NCBI GenBank assembly: GCA_902802215.1
Contig: CADCLH010000071.1
Span: 1 to 9,316 of the forward strand
DNA length: 9,316 bases
DNA from: Oscillospiraceae bacterium
Lineage (GTDB): Bacteria > Bacillota > Clostridia > Oscillospirales > Oscillospiraceae
Direction of reading: 5' to 3'
The notes beneath the pieces are model-generated. The model made no database searches and was not told the origin of the DNA. It saw only the letters and a list, made by a program, of their open reading frames with translations. Shown here piece after piece: positions 1 to 5,933 of the stretch. How positions within the stretch are numbered: the stretch's first letter is position 1; the number at the start of each line of letters is the position of its first letter. The position numbers and the translations under genes were made by a program.

Positions 1-773
1 CGCGGGCGGGGGAGAGCCTTGACGTCATGCGCCGCTTCGCGGAGGCGGGCATCGTGATGAACTGCCAGATCGTCTGCTGCCCCGGCCTCAACGACGGGGC
101 GGAGCTCGGGCGCTCGATGCGCGAGCTGGAGGCGCTCTGGCCCGCGGTGCACAGCGTCTCCATCGTCCCGGTGGGTCTGACGAGATTCCGCGAGCACCTC
201 TACCCCCTCGCGCCCTTTACCCCGGAGCACGCGGCGGAGACCGTCGATCTGGTCGAGGCCTTCTCCGAGGGCTGCCTGCGCCGGCACGGCAGCCGCATCT
301 TCTTCTGCGGCGACGAGCTGTATCTCAAGGCCGGGCGCGCGCTGCCGGACGAGGATTTCTACGAGGAGTTCACCCAGCTCGAAAACGGCGTGGGGATGCT
401 GCGGCTTCTGGAGACGGAGTTTTGCTCGGCCATGAAGCTCGCGGACGCGCCGGATGGGAGGGACTTCACGATCGCGGCGGGCGTGGCCGCCGCGCCGCTT
501 CTCGAAAAGCTGCTGCTTTTGGCGCGGGAGGCCTTCCCGACGCTGCGCGGCCGCCGCCTGCTGATCTCGCAGAACATGCTGCGGCGGCAGGAGATGGATT
601 TTCTGGACGACGTGACCCTCGAGGGGGCGAGCGCCGCCCTCGGCCTGCCGATCTACCCGGTGGAGTGCGACGGCTTCGCCCTGTGCGACGCCATGTTCGG
701 CATCCTGCCGCAGCTCCGTCTGCCCGAGCGGGGGGAGACGGGGGAGCAGTTCTACCGCTACAATCAGAATTGA
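1..773 (+). CDS. DUF512-containing radical-SAM-type protein, C-terminal part (5' truncated)
   Basis: The reading frame is open from the left edge (codons from position 3), so the methionine at 27 is internal and the true start lies upstream. The visible part has about 256 residues. Near its beginning is the stretch MNCQIVCCPGLNDG, typical of the end of the radical-SAM core in the DUF512 family. The remainder matches the usual DUF512 region: SVSIVPVGLTRFR, then FFCGDELYLKAG and DEDFYEEFTQLENGVGM. The N-terminal PDZ-like domain and the CxxxCxxC cluster that would bind the Fe-S centre are outside the window. The reaction catalysed by this family is not known to me. In Clostridia this gene commonly lies directly before der, as here (21-nt gap), which supports the call. 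The stop is TGA at 771-773. Family assignment is firm; function is open. Confidence 0.88.
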   Translation, partial: RAGESLDVMRRFAEAGIVMNCQIVCCPGLNDGAELGRSMRELEALWPAVHSVSIVPVGLTRFREHLYPLAPFTPEHAAETVDLVEAFSEGCLRRHGSRIFFCGDELYLKAGRALPDEDFYEEFTQLENGVGMLRLLETEFCSAMKLADAPDGRDFTIAAGVAAAPLLEKLLLLAREAFPTLRGRRLLISQNMLRRQEMDFLDDVTLEGASAALGLPIYPVECDGFALCDAMFGILPQLRLPERGETGEQFYRYNQN

Positions 774-780
774 GCTTTAC

Positions 781-787
781 AGGGAGG
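781..787 (+). promoter_or_regulatory. Ribosome binding site of der
   Basis: AGGGAGG lies 7 nt before the ATG at 795, in the 21-nt gap after the DUF512 gene stop. It fixes the der start and shows no room for a separate promoter or terminator between the two genes. Confidence 0.7.
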
Positions 788-794
788 GTCTGAA

Positions 795-2120
795 ATGTCA
801 AGACCTCTTGTCGCCATAGTGGGCCGCCCGAACGTGGGCAAGTCCATGCTCTTCAACCGTCTGGTCGGCCAGCGCCTGAGCATCGTGGAGGACACGCCGG
901 GCGTCACGCGCGACCGGCTCTACGCGCCCTGCGAGTGGTGCGGCCGCACGTTCGACATGGTCGACACCGGCGGCATCGAGCCGACGACCGACAGCGAGAT
1001 TTTGCTGTTCATGCGCGAGCAGGCGCAGATCGCCATCGACACGGCGACCGTGGTCGTGCTCGTGACCGATATCCGCACGGGCGTCACGGCCGCGGACAAG
1101 GACGTGGCCAACATGCTGCTGCGCGCGCGCAAGCCCGTGGTGCTGGCCGTGAACAAGGCCGACTCCACCGGCGCGGAGGACCCGGCGATCTACGAGTTTT
1201 ACGAGCTCGGCCTGGGCGATCCCATCGCGGTCTCGGCCGTCCACGGCCACGGCACCGGCGACCTGCTGGACGCATGCGTGAAGCACTTCCCGCCCGCGGA
1301 GGAGGACGAGGCCGAGGGCGACTGCATCAAGGTCGCAGTCATCGGCAAGCCGAACGTGGGCAAGTCCTCGCTCATCAACCGCATCCTGGGCGAGAAGCGC
1401 CTGATCGTCAGCGACATGGCCGGCACGACGCGCGACGCGGTGGATACGCTGTTTGAGAACGAGCACGGCCGCTACATGTTCATCGACACGGCGGGCATCC
1501 GCCGCAAGTCGAAGGTCGAGGAGCGCGTGGAGAAGTTCTCGGTCATGCGCGCGCAGCTGGCCATCGAGCGGGCGGACGTCTGCCTGATCCTGATCGACGC
1601 GCGCGACGGCGTGACCGAGCAGGACACCAAGATCGCGGGGCTGGCGCACGAGGCGGGCAAGGCGAGCATCATCGTGGTCAACAAGTGGGATCTGGTCGAG
1701 AAGGAGACCGGCACGATGGAGAAGATGCGCAGGGACGTGATGCGCGACCTGAGCTTCATGAGCTACGCGCCGGTGCTGTTCATCTCCGCCCTGACGGGCC
1801 AGCGCGCCGACCGCATCTTCGAGCTCATCAACTTCGTCAACGACCAGAGCAGCATGCGCATCTCGACCGGCATGCTCAACAACGTCCTGGCGGACGCGCA
1901 GGCGCGCGTGCAGCCGCCGACGGACAAGGGCCGCCGTCTCAAGATCTACTACATGACCCAGACCGGGATCAAGCCGCCCTGCTTCGTCATCTTCTGCAAC
2001 AGCCGCGAGCTGTTCCATTTCTCCTATCAGCGCTATCTGGAAAACCAGATCCGCTCCGTGTTCGGGCTGGAGGGTACGCCGGTGCGCATCGTGATCCGCC
2101 AGAAAGGAGAGAAGGAATGA
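795..2120 (+). CDS. der: Ribosome biogenesis GTPase Der (EngA)
   Basis: A double-domain GTPase needed for late assembly of the 50S ribosomal subunit; 441 residues, the usual family length. The first G domain has its P-loop GRPNVGKS at residues 10-17, a TPGVTRDR switch I, DTGG and NKAD at 120-123. The second has GKPNVGKS at 184-191, GTTRD, DTAGIRRK and NKWD at 296-299. An acidic linker (about 167-178, EEDEAEGD) separates them. A C-terminal KH-like RNA-binding domain occupies roughly 350-438, with the conserved YYMTQTGIKPPCFVIFCN and basic tail. The residue after the first P-loop serine is Met rather than the more common Thr; this position is not a metal ligand and I do not regard it as inactivating. 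The start at 795 is fixed by AGGGAGG at 781-787. The stop overlaps the next start (ATGA), indicating translational coupling. Confidence 0.98.
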   Translation: MSRPLVAIVGRPNVGKSMLFNRLVGQRLSIVEDTPGVTRDRLYAPCEWCGRTFDMVDTGGIEPTTDSEILLFMREQAQIAIDTATVVVLVTDIRTGVTAADKDVANMLLRARKPVVLAVNKADSTGAEDPAIYEFYELGLGDPIAVSAVHGHGTGDLLDACVKHFPPAEEDEAEGDCIKVAVIGKPNVGKSSLINRILGEKRLIVSDMAGTTRDAVDTLFENEHGRYMFIDTAGIRRKSKVEERVEKFSVMRAQLAIERADVCLILIDARDGVTEQDTKIAGLAHEAGKASIIVVNKWDLVEKETGTMEKMRRDVMRDLSFMSYAPVLFISALTGQRADRIFELINFVNDQSSMRISTGMLNNVLADAQARVQPPTDKGRRLKIYYMTQTGIKPPCFVIFCNSRELFHFSYQRYLENQIRSVFGLEGTPVRIVIRQKGEKE

Positions 2121-2758
2121 TCGTCTACTGGGTTCTGCTGCTGACCACGGCGCTCTTCGCCTACCTGATCGGCAGCCTGGACACGCTGGTGCTCGCGTCG
2201 AACTTCGTCTTTCACCGCAACCTCCGCCGTCTGGGCGGAAGCGACGTGTGGCTGTCGAATTTCTACCGCATCTACGGCGTCAAGGGCTTTTTGAAGCTGC
2301 TGGCGGTGGAGCTTGTGAGGGACGCGCTGCCCCTGCTGATCGGCTCGGTGCTGCTGGGGATCAAGGGCCACGCTGACGCGGGCCGCGCCTTCGCGGGCTT
2401 CGTGATGGTGCTCGCCCGGCTCTGGCCGGCGATCTACGGCTTTCACGGCAGCGACGCCTCGATCGCCTTCGCGGTTGCGGCCTTCGCGGTGCAGCCCTCG
2501 GTGGGCGTCGCCGCGGCGATCATGATCCTCACGGTCACGGTCCTCACGCGCTACATCTCGCTGGGCACCATGGTCGGCGCGCTGATGAGCCTGCTGGTGG
2601 CGGTGCTGGTCATCGACGACGCGCTGCTGCTGCGCCTGACGCTGATGACCGCGGGTCTGGTCATTCTCCGGCACATCCCCTCGATCGTGCGGATTTTCCG
2701 CCATACCGAGCCGCGTTTGAGCTACGAGAAGGACATCACCTATAAACTCGACGAATAA
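2117..2758 (+). CDS. PlsY-family (acyl-phosphate:glycerol-3-phosphate acyltransferase-like) membrane protein with degenerate active-site motifs
   Basis: A 213-residue hydrophobic protein starting at the ATG that overlaps the der stop by 4 nt. It has about five to six membrane segments. Bona fide PlsY transfers acyl groups from acyl-phosphate to glycerol-3-phosphate at the inner membrane, the first step of phospholipid synthesis. Family resemblance is clearest in LTRYISLGTMVGA (143-155) and the C-terminal RHIPSIVRIFRHTE (185-198), which follows motif 3 (RHRxNIxRLxxGxE) and keeps the His and Glu but has Ser for Asn. Motif 1 is altered: GSLD at 19-22 instead of GSIP, and GGSDVWLSNF at 40-49 instead of GSGNxGATN. 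Motif 2, normally FKGGKGxAT, reads FHGSDASIAFA (109-119), losing the Gly-Lys-Gly loop. Position after der is where Clostridia often carry plsY. It may be an inactive or repurposed paralogue, so I withhold the plsY symbol. Confidence 0.72.
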   Translation: MIVYWVLLLTTALFAYLIGSLDTLVLASNFVFHRNLRRLGGSDVWLSNFYRIYGVKGFLKLLAVELVRDALPLLIGSVLLGIKGHADAGRAFAGFVMVLARLWPAIYGFHGSDASIAFAVAAFAVQPSVGVAAAIMILTVTVLTRYISLGTMVGALMSLLVAVLVIDDALLLRLTLMTAGLVILRHIPSIVRIFRHTEPRLSYEKDITYKLDE

Positions 2759-2763
2759 AGAGG
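2757..2763 (+). promoter_or_regulatory. Ribosome binding site that fixes the GTG start of mntP
   Basis: AAAGAGG overlaps the stop codon of the preceding gene and lies 9 nt before GTG at 2773. The out-of-frame TTG at 2771 is not a competing start for this frame. Confidence 0.6.
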
Positions 2764-2772
2764 CGACTGATT

Positions 2773-3333
2773 GTGAGTCTGTTTGAACTGATCCTGATCG
2801 CGGTCGGACTGAGCATGGACGCCTTCGCGGTCTCGGTCTGCAAGGGCCTGAGCCTCAAGGAGCTCAAGCCGAGACACGCAGCCCTGGTCGGCCTGTATTT
2901 CGGCGGCTTTCAGGCGCTGATGCCGGTGCTCGGCTGGCTGCTCGGCTACCGCTTCGAGCATTTCATCACCAGCATCGACCACTGGATCGCCTTCGTGCTG
3001 CTGACGGCCATCGGCGTCGGCATGATCCGCGAGGCGAAGAAGGCCGAGGAGCTGGACGACGATCTGAGCTTCCGCACGATGCTGCTGCTGGCGATCGCCA
3101 CGAGCATCGACGCGCTGGCCGTCGGCATCACCTTTGCGTTCCTGTCGGTGCGCATCCTGCCCGCGGCGGGCCTGATCGGCCTGACGACCTTCCTGCTCTC
3201 GGCCCTCGGCGTGTACATCGGCCACGTCTTCGGCCTGAAGTACAAGGCGAAGGCGGAGCTCGCGGGCGGCGTGATCCTGATCTTCATCGGTCTGAAGATC
3301 CTGCTGGAGCATCTGGATCTGATCTCATTCTGA
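2773..3333 (+). CDS. mntP: Manganese efflux pump MntP (DUF204/YebN family)
   Basis: A six-segment inner-membrane exporter of Mn(II), 186 residues, close to the usual family length of about 188. The N terminus SLFELILIAVGLSMDAFAVS carries the conserved Asp16 of the first DAFAVS box. The internal duplication is seen at TSIDALAVGITF, with Asp113. Paired acidic residues at these two places are required in the characterised E. coli protein. Other family marks are GGFQALMPVLGW and the glycine-rich final helices (GGVILIFIGLKILLEH). A charged cytoplasmic loop (EAKKAEELDDD) separates the halves. The start is GTG at 2773 with AAAGAGG upstream. The usual Mn-sensing yybP-ykoY riboswitch is absent here: the gene lies 14 nt after its neighbour and must be read from the upstream operon promoter. 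Confidence 0.95.
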   Translation: MSLFELILIAVGLSMDAFAVSVCKGLSLKELKPRHAALVGLYFGGFQALMPVLGWLLGYRFEHFITSIDHWIAFVLLTAIGVGMIREAKKAEELDDDLSFRTMLLLAIATSIDALAVGITFAFLSVRILPAAGLIGLTTFLLSALGVYIGHVFGLKYKAKAELAGGVILIFIGLKILLEHLDLISF

Positions 3334-3334
3334 C

Positions 3335-3339
3335 GGAGG
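3335..3339 (+). promoter_or_regulatory. Ribosome binding site that fixes the TTG start of the carboxypeptidase gene
   Basis: GGAGG lies 9 nt before TTG at 3349. There is no in-frame ATG nearby that would keep the N-terminal membrane anchor, so TTG is the preferred start. Confidence 0.65.
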
Positions 3340-3348
3340 CGAAACCGC

Positions 3349-4182
3349 TTGGAACTGGACACCAAAAGCCGTATCGGCGTCGTGACGCTGCTCGTTCTGA
3401 TCCTGTTCGGGCTGCTCGGCATCTACACGCTGCTGGCCACGGACTGGACGCTGCTGTATGAAAAGGCCGCCGAACCGCTCCCGCCGCTCCCGACCGTCGA
3501 GCCGACCCCGGAGCCGACGCCCGCGCCCACGCCGAAGCCGACGCCGAAGCCCACCCCGACGCCGGAGCCGACCCCGCCCCTCCGGGAGCGCAGGCCTCTG
3601 CTGATCCTCGTCAACCCCTGGCACGAGGTGCCGGACGACTATGAGCCGCGGGGATTGCAGCAGGTGACCTGGGGCCAGGAGGAGGATCAGTACATGGACG
3701 CGCGGGCCGCGGGACCGCTGCTGCAAATGATCGACGACTGCATCGCCGCGGGCAACGACCCGCTGGTGGTCTCCGGCTACCGCACGATGGAGAAGCAGGA
3801 GCTGCTCTTCCACAACAAGATCCTGCGCCTGGTGGAGTATGACGGCGTGCTGTGGGACGACGCGCCGGAGATCGCGGCCCGATCGGTGGCGCGGCCCGGG
3901 ACGAGCGAGCACCAGCTGGGCCTCGCCGTGGACATCATCGACTACAACTATCCGTACTTAAACGAGGAGCAGGAGACCATGCCGACGCAGCAGTGGCTGA
4001 TGGAGCACTGCTGGGACTACGGCTTCATCCTGCGCTATCCCAACGACAAGAGCGAGATCACGGGCATCATCTACGAGCCCTGGCACTACCGCTATGTCGG
4101 CGTGGAGTACGCGCGGGAGATCCGCGAGCTCGGCCTGACGCTCGAGGAGTACCTCGATACATACTTCGAGCCCCTGCCCTGA
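3349..4182 (+). CDS. Membrane-anchored M15B (VanY-type) D-alanyl-D-alanine carboxypeptidase
   Basis: Zinc peptidase expected to trim the terminal D-Ala from peptidoglycan stem peptides outside the cell; 277 residues. An N-terminal membrane anchor (about residues 9-30, VVTLLVLILFGLLGIYTLL) is followed by a Pro/Thr linker (45-77) and the catalytic domain (about 85-275). Motifs of peptidase family M15 are complete: SGYR at 142-145, SEHQLGLAVD with zinc ligands His188 and Asp195, and EPWHYRYVG with catalytic Glu243 and zinc ligand His246. The start is TTG at 3349, chosen for GGAGG upstream and because it retains the membrane anchor. It is the last gene of the operon, 15 nt after mntP, followed by a strong terminator. 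There is no vanRS/HAX context, so a housekeeping cell-wall role is more likely than glycopeptide resistance. Confidence 0.92.
   Translation: MELDTKSRIGVVTLLVLILFGLLGIYTLLATDWTLLYEKAAEPLPPLPTVEPTPEPTPAPTPKPTPKPTPTPEPTPPLRERRPLLILVNPWHEVPDDYEPRGLQQVTWGQEEDQYMDARAAGPLLQMIDDCIAAGNDPLVVSGYRTMEKQELLFHNKILRLVEYDGVLWDDAPEIAARSVARPGTSEHQLGLAVDIIDYNYPYLNEEQETMPTQQWLMEHCWDYGFILRYPNDKSEITGIIYEPWHYRYVGVEYAREIRELGLTLEEYLDTYFEPLP
3502..3576 (+). repeat. In-frame tandem repeat encoding a Pro-Thr-Pro-X linker
   Basis: Six imperfect 12-nt units encode PTPE, PTPA, PTPK, PTPK, PTPT and PEPT followed by P (residues 52-76 of the carboxypeptidase). Such (PT)n segments act as extended spacers through the Gram-positive wall between a membrane anchor and a surface enzyme. 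The repeat can change length by slippage without breaking the frame. Confidence 0.85.
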
Positions 4183-4188
4183 AAAGGC

Positions 4189-4234
4189 TGAACGCCCGGG
4201 AATGGCATAATGCCCATTCCCGGGCGTTCATTTT
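4189..4234 (+). terminator. Rho-independent terminator closing the DUF512-der-mntP-carboxypeptidase operon
   Basis: A perfect 17-bp stem (4189-4205 with 4214-4230) with an 8-nt loop is followed by TTTT at 4231-4234. It begins 6 nt after the carboxypeptidase stop. The T-run is short but the stem is long and GC-rich with a CCCGGG core. A run of four A on the left side gives weak symmetry for minus-strand reading. Confidence 0.85.
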
Positions 4235-4276
4235 GGTCAAATCTCCACAAAAAGGAAATCCGGCGGGAATTGTTCC

Positions 4277-4305
4277 TTGCCAGGCTTTGCGTTCCATGAT
4301 ATAGT
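4277..4305 (+). promoter_or_regulatory. Sigma-70/sigma-A type promoter for tctCBA
   Basis: TTGCCA (4277-4282) and TATAGT (4300-4305) are separated by exactly 17 nt, matching the housekeeping consensus at 4 of 6 and 5 of 6 positions. The predicted start is near 4312, leaving a leader of about 65 nt. It is the only good promoter between the upstream terminator and tctC. Confidence 0.75.
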
Positions 4306-4315
4306 GAAATCGGTT

Positions 4316-4334
4316 TTCGGAAGGCGTTTCCGAA
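4316..4334 (+). promoter_or_regulatory. Leader hairpin / possible operator at the tctC transcription start
   Basis: TTCGGAA (4316-4322) and TTCCGAA (4328-4334) form a perfect 7-bp inverted repeat with a 5-nt loop, just after the predicted transcript start. It could be a 5' stabilising hairpin or a repressor site. No T-run follows, so it is not a terminator. Confidence 0.45.
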
Positions 4335-4365
4335 GGAAGACGTCCACATTTTTTACGGAGAATAC

Positions 4366-4371
4366 AGGAGG
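4366..4371 (+). promoter_or_regulatory. Consensus ribosome binding site of tctC
   Basis: AGGAGG, 6 nt before the ATG at 4378; a near-ideal site that fits high expression of a periplasmic-type binding lipoprotein. Confidence 0.85.
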
Positions 4372-4377
4372 AACAAC

Positions 4378-5358
4378 ATGAAAAAGCTTCTTGCTCTCGC
4401 GCTCGCCCTGTGCATGATCTTCGCGCTGGCCGCCTGCGGCGGCGGAGGCACCAGCGCCGCACCCGCGGCGTCCGGCCCGTTCAAGCCCGACGGCCCCGTC
4501 ACGCTGATCGTCGCCTACAAGGCCGGCTCCGGCACCGACGGCCCCGCCCGCATCCTCGCCCAGTTTGCCGAGAAGTACATCGGCCAGACCGTCGTCGTCG
4601 AGAACGTGGACGGCGGCTCCGGCTCCATCGGCTGGTCCCAGCTCGCCGCGGCCGATCCCGACGGCATGACCATCGGCGTCATGAACCTGCCGAACTTCAA
4701 CAACTCCATCGTCAACGAGCTCGGCACCTACACGACCGCCGACTTCAAGGCCATCTGCAACCACGTGACCGAGACCTCCATCGTCATCGTCCGTGCCGAC
4801 GACGACCGCTTCCCCGACCTCAAGAGCCTCGTCGAGTTCGGCAAGGCCAATCCCGACACCCTGAAGGCCTCCACCAACGGCGCCAAGGCCTCCAACCACA
4901 TCGGCGCGCAGGCCTTCGCCAAGTCCGCCGGTTTCTCCTACATTGACATCAACGCCGGCGGCACTGCCGACCAGCTCCTCTCCCTGCGCAATACCGAGTC
5001 TGACTTCACCGTCGTCAAGCTCGGCGACATCGCCGGTCAGGAGAGCGCCTACCGCGTGCTCGGCATCTTCGGCGCGGAGCGCGACTCCCGCATCCCCGAC
5101 GTCCCGACCCTGGGCGAGCTGGGCTACTACAAGGATTGGCTGGGCTCCTCCCGTGCCATCGTCGCGCCCGCGGGCGTGAGCGACGAGGTCATCGCCTTCT
5201 ACGAGGAGGCCCTCAAGAAGACCATGGAGGACCCGGACTACATCGCCGCGGCCTCCAGCTTCGACACCAACTTCCTGGATCACACCGCCACCGCCGCTCT
5301 GATCGAGCAGCAGCAGGCCTTCGCCGAGAGCCTGGGCGACGACTTCTGGAGCTTCTGA
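4378..5358 (+). CDS. tctC: TctC-family (Bug) solute-binding lipoprotein of a tripartite tricarboxylate transporter
   Basis: Extracytoplasmic ligand-binding component of a TTT transporter; 326 residues, the usual family size. The N terminus is a lipoprotein signal: KK, a hydrophobic run, then the lipobox LAAC with Cys20, followed by a flexible Gly/Ser/Ala stretch to about 33. The mature part starts with the family's VTLIVAYKAGSGTD (41-54; usual form is PGGGTD) and VVVENVDGGSGSIGW (72-86; usual form is N-x-PGAGGxIG), the two loops that clamp a carboxylate ligand in Bug proteins. Later family-like segments are SLVEFGKANPDTLKAST, VPTLGELGY and the C-terminal helix EEALKKTMEDPDY. Substrate cannot be told from sequence; TTT systems carry citrate and other di- or tricarboxylates, and Bug proteins also bind amino acids and aromatics. 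It is preceded by its own promoter and followed by a terminator-like hairpin. Confidence 0.93.
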   Translation: MKKLLALALALCMIFALAACGGGGTSAAPAASGPFKPDGPVTLIVAYKAGSGTDGPARILAQFAEKYIGQTVVVENVDGGSGSIGWSQLAAADPDGMTIGVMNLPNFNNSIVNELGTYTTADFKAICNHVTETSIVIVRADDDRFPDLKSLVEFGKANPDTLKASTNGAKASNHIGAQAFAKSAGFSYIDINAGGTADQLLSLRNTESDFTVVKLGDIAGQESAYRVLGIFGAERDSRIPDVPTLGELGYYKDWLGSSRAIVAPAGVSDEVIAFYEEALKKTMEDPDYIAAASSFDTNFLDHTATAALIEQQQAFAESLGDDFWSF

Positions 5359-5381
5359 TCCCGGCAGCAAACACCGTGAAA

Positions 5382-5410
5382 AAAGGGCAGGCTTCCACCT
5401 GCCCTTTCTT
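5382..5410 (+). terminator. Intra-operon terminator/attenuator between tctC and tctB
   Basis: AAAGGGCAGG (5382-5391) pairs perfectly with CCTGCCCTTT (5398-5407) around a 6-nt loop, and the 3' side is T-rich (TTTCTT). The hairpin starts 24 nt after the tctC stop and ends 47 nt before tctB. No convincing second promoter is visible before tctB, so partial read-through is the likely mode, giving more tctC than tctBA product. Confidence 0.8.
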
Positions 5411-5440
5411 CAAACAAGGAAAAAGAGAGAACGATCCGTA

Positions 5441-5447
5441 AAGGAGG
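5441..5447 (+). promoter_or_regulatory. Ribosome binding site that fixes the TTG start of tctB
   Basis: AAGGAGG lies 9 nt before TTG at 5457 but 15 nt before the in-frame ATG at 5463. The spacing favours TTG; the difference is only two residues. Confidence 0.7.
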
Positions 5448-5456
5448 GATTGCCCC

Positions 5457-5918
5457 TTGAAAATGAGGAAGACGGATATCGGTGTGGTGGCCTTCATGTA
5501 CCTCGTCTGCGCCTACTTCTACAGCCAGACGATCACCTTCAAGGCCGACAGCCAGACCTATCCCAAATTCACCATCGTCCTGCTGTTCGGGCTGACGACG
5601 CTGTACCTGCTGCAGATGGTCGCCGCGGCGAAGAAGCACGGCGTGGAGAGCGGCGTGGACAAGGTGTTCGCGGATGTGCAGCCTGTCCAGCTGCTCGTGT
5701 GCCTCGTCGGCGCGATCGCCTACGTGGTGCTGATGTATTTCTTCGGCTTCTACATCTCCACGGTGATCTTCATGGCCGCGATCCTGCTGTACCTGAAGGT
5801 CCCCTATCTGCACTCCGCGATCGCGATCGTCGCGATCCTCGCGCTGGTCTACTTTGCCTTCGGCAAGTTCCTCGGCGTGAGGCTCCCGGTCGGCACCGTC
5901 ATCAAGGCGCTGCGTTAA
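5457..5918 (+). CDS. tctB: TctB-family small membrane subunit of a tripartite tricarboxylate transporter
   Basis: Small integral membrane subunit of the TTT transporter; 153 residues. Sequence conservation in this family is weak, so the call rests on size, topology and position between tctC and tctA. Hydrophobic stretches lie at about 8-27, 38-58, 77-96, 98-115 and 119-138, with a charged loop at 59-75. The short DSQTYPKF segment after the first helix resembles the conserved acidic-plus-Tyr/Phe-Pro motif at this place in TctB proteins. TTG at 5457 is preferred as the start because AAGGAGG is 9 nt upstream. The stop overlaps the ribosome binding site of tctA, so the two membrane subunits are probably translationally coupled. 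Confidence 0.85.
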   Translation: MKMRKTDIGVVAFMYLVCAYFYSQTITFKADSQTYPKFTIVLLFGLTTLYLLQMVAAAKKHGVESGVDKVFADVQPVQLLVCLVGAIAYVVLMYFFGFYISTVIFMAAILLYLKVPYLHSAIAIVAILALVYFAFGKFLGVRLPVGTVIKALR

Positions 5919-5924
5919 AGGAGG
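5917..5924 (+). promoter_or_regulatory. Ribosome binding site of tctA overlapping the tctB stop
   Basis: AAAGGAGG begins within the TAA stop of tctB (5916-5918) and sits 9 nt before ATG at 5934. Ribosomes ending tctB would expose or reuse it. Confidence 0.8.
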
Positions 5925-5933
5925 ACGAAGAAG

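Noticed and set aside
798..2018. A 406-codon minus-strand open frame opposite der
   Set aside because: It is a shadow of der: rich in Arg, Ala, His, Asp and Val as expected from reading a GC-rich gene backwards, with no recognisable domain.
1685..2116. Apparent 5' extension of the PlsY-family frame inside der
   Set aside because: The extension is GC-rich shadow sequence; the ATG at 2117 overlapping the der stop gives a normal PlsY-length protein.
2740..2790. Possible yybP-ykoY Mn riboswitch before mntP
   Set aside because: Only 14 nt separate mntP from the preceding stop, so there is no room for the riboswitch.
3502..3576. CRISPR-like or mobile repeat
   Set aside because: The units are contiguous, in frame and code for a Pro-Thr linker; there are no spacers.
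3349..4182. Glycopeptide-resistance vanY
   Set aside because: The catalytic family fits, but no vanR, vanS, vanH, vanA/B or vanX genes are present; a general cell-wall carboxypeptidase is the safer call.
4189..4230. Inverted repeat as an IS end or attachment site
   Set aside because: It sits 6 nt after a stop codon and is followed by TTTT; there is no transposase or second copy, so a terminator explains it.
4237..5370. A 377-codon minus-strand open frame opposite tctC
   Set aside because: The Gly/Val/Asp-rich product has no motif and runs across the tctC promoter; tctC is unambiguous on the other strand.
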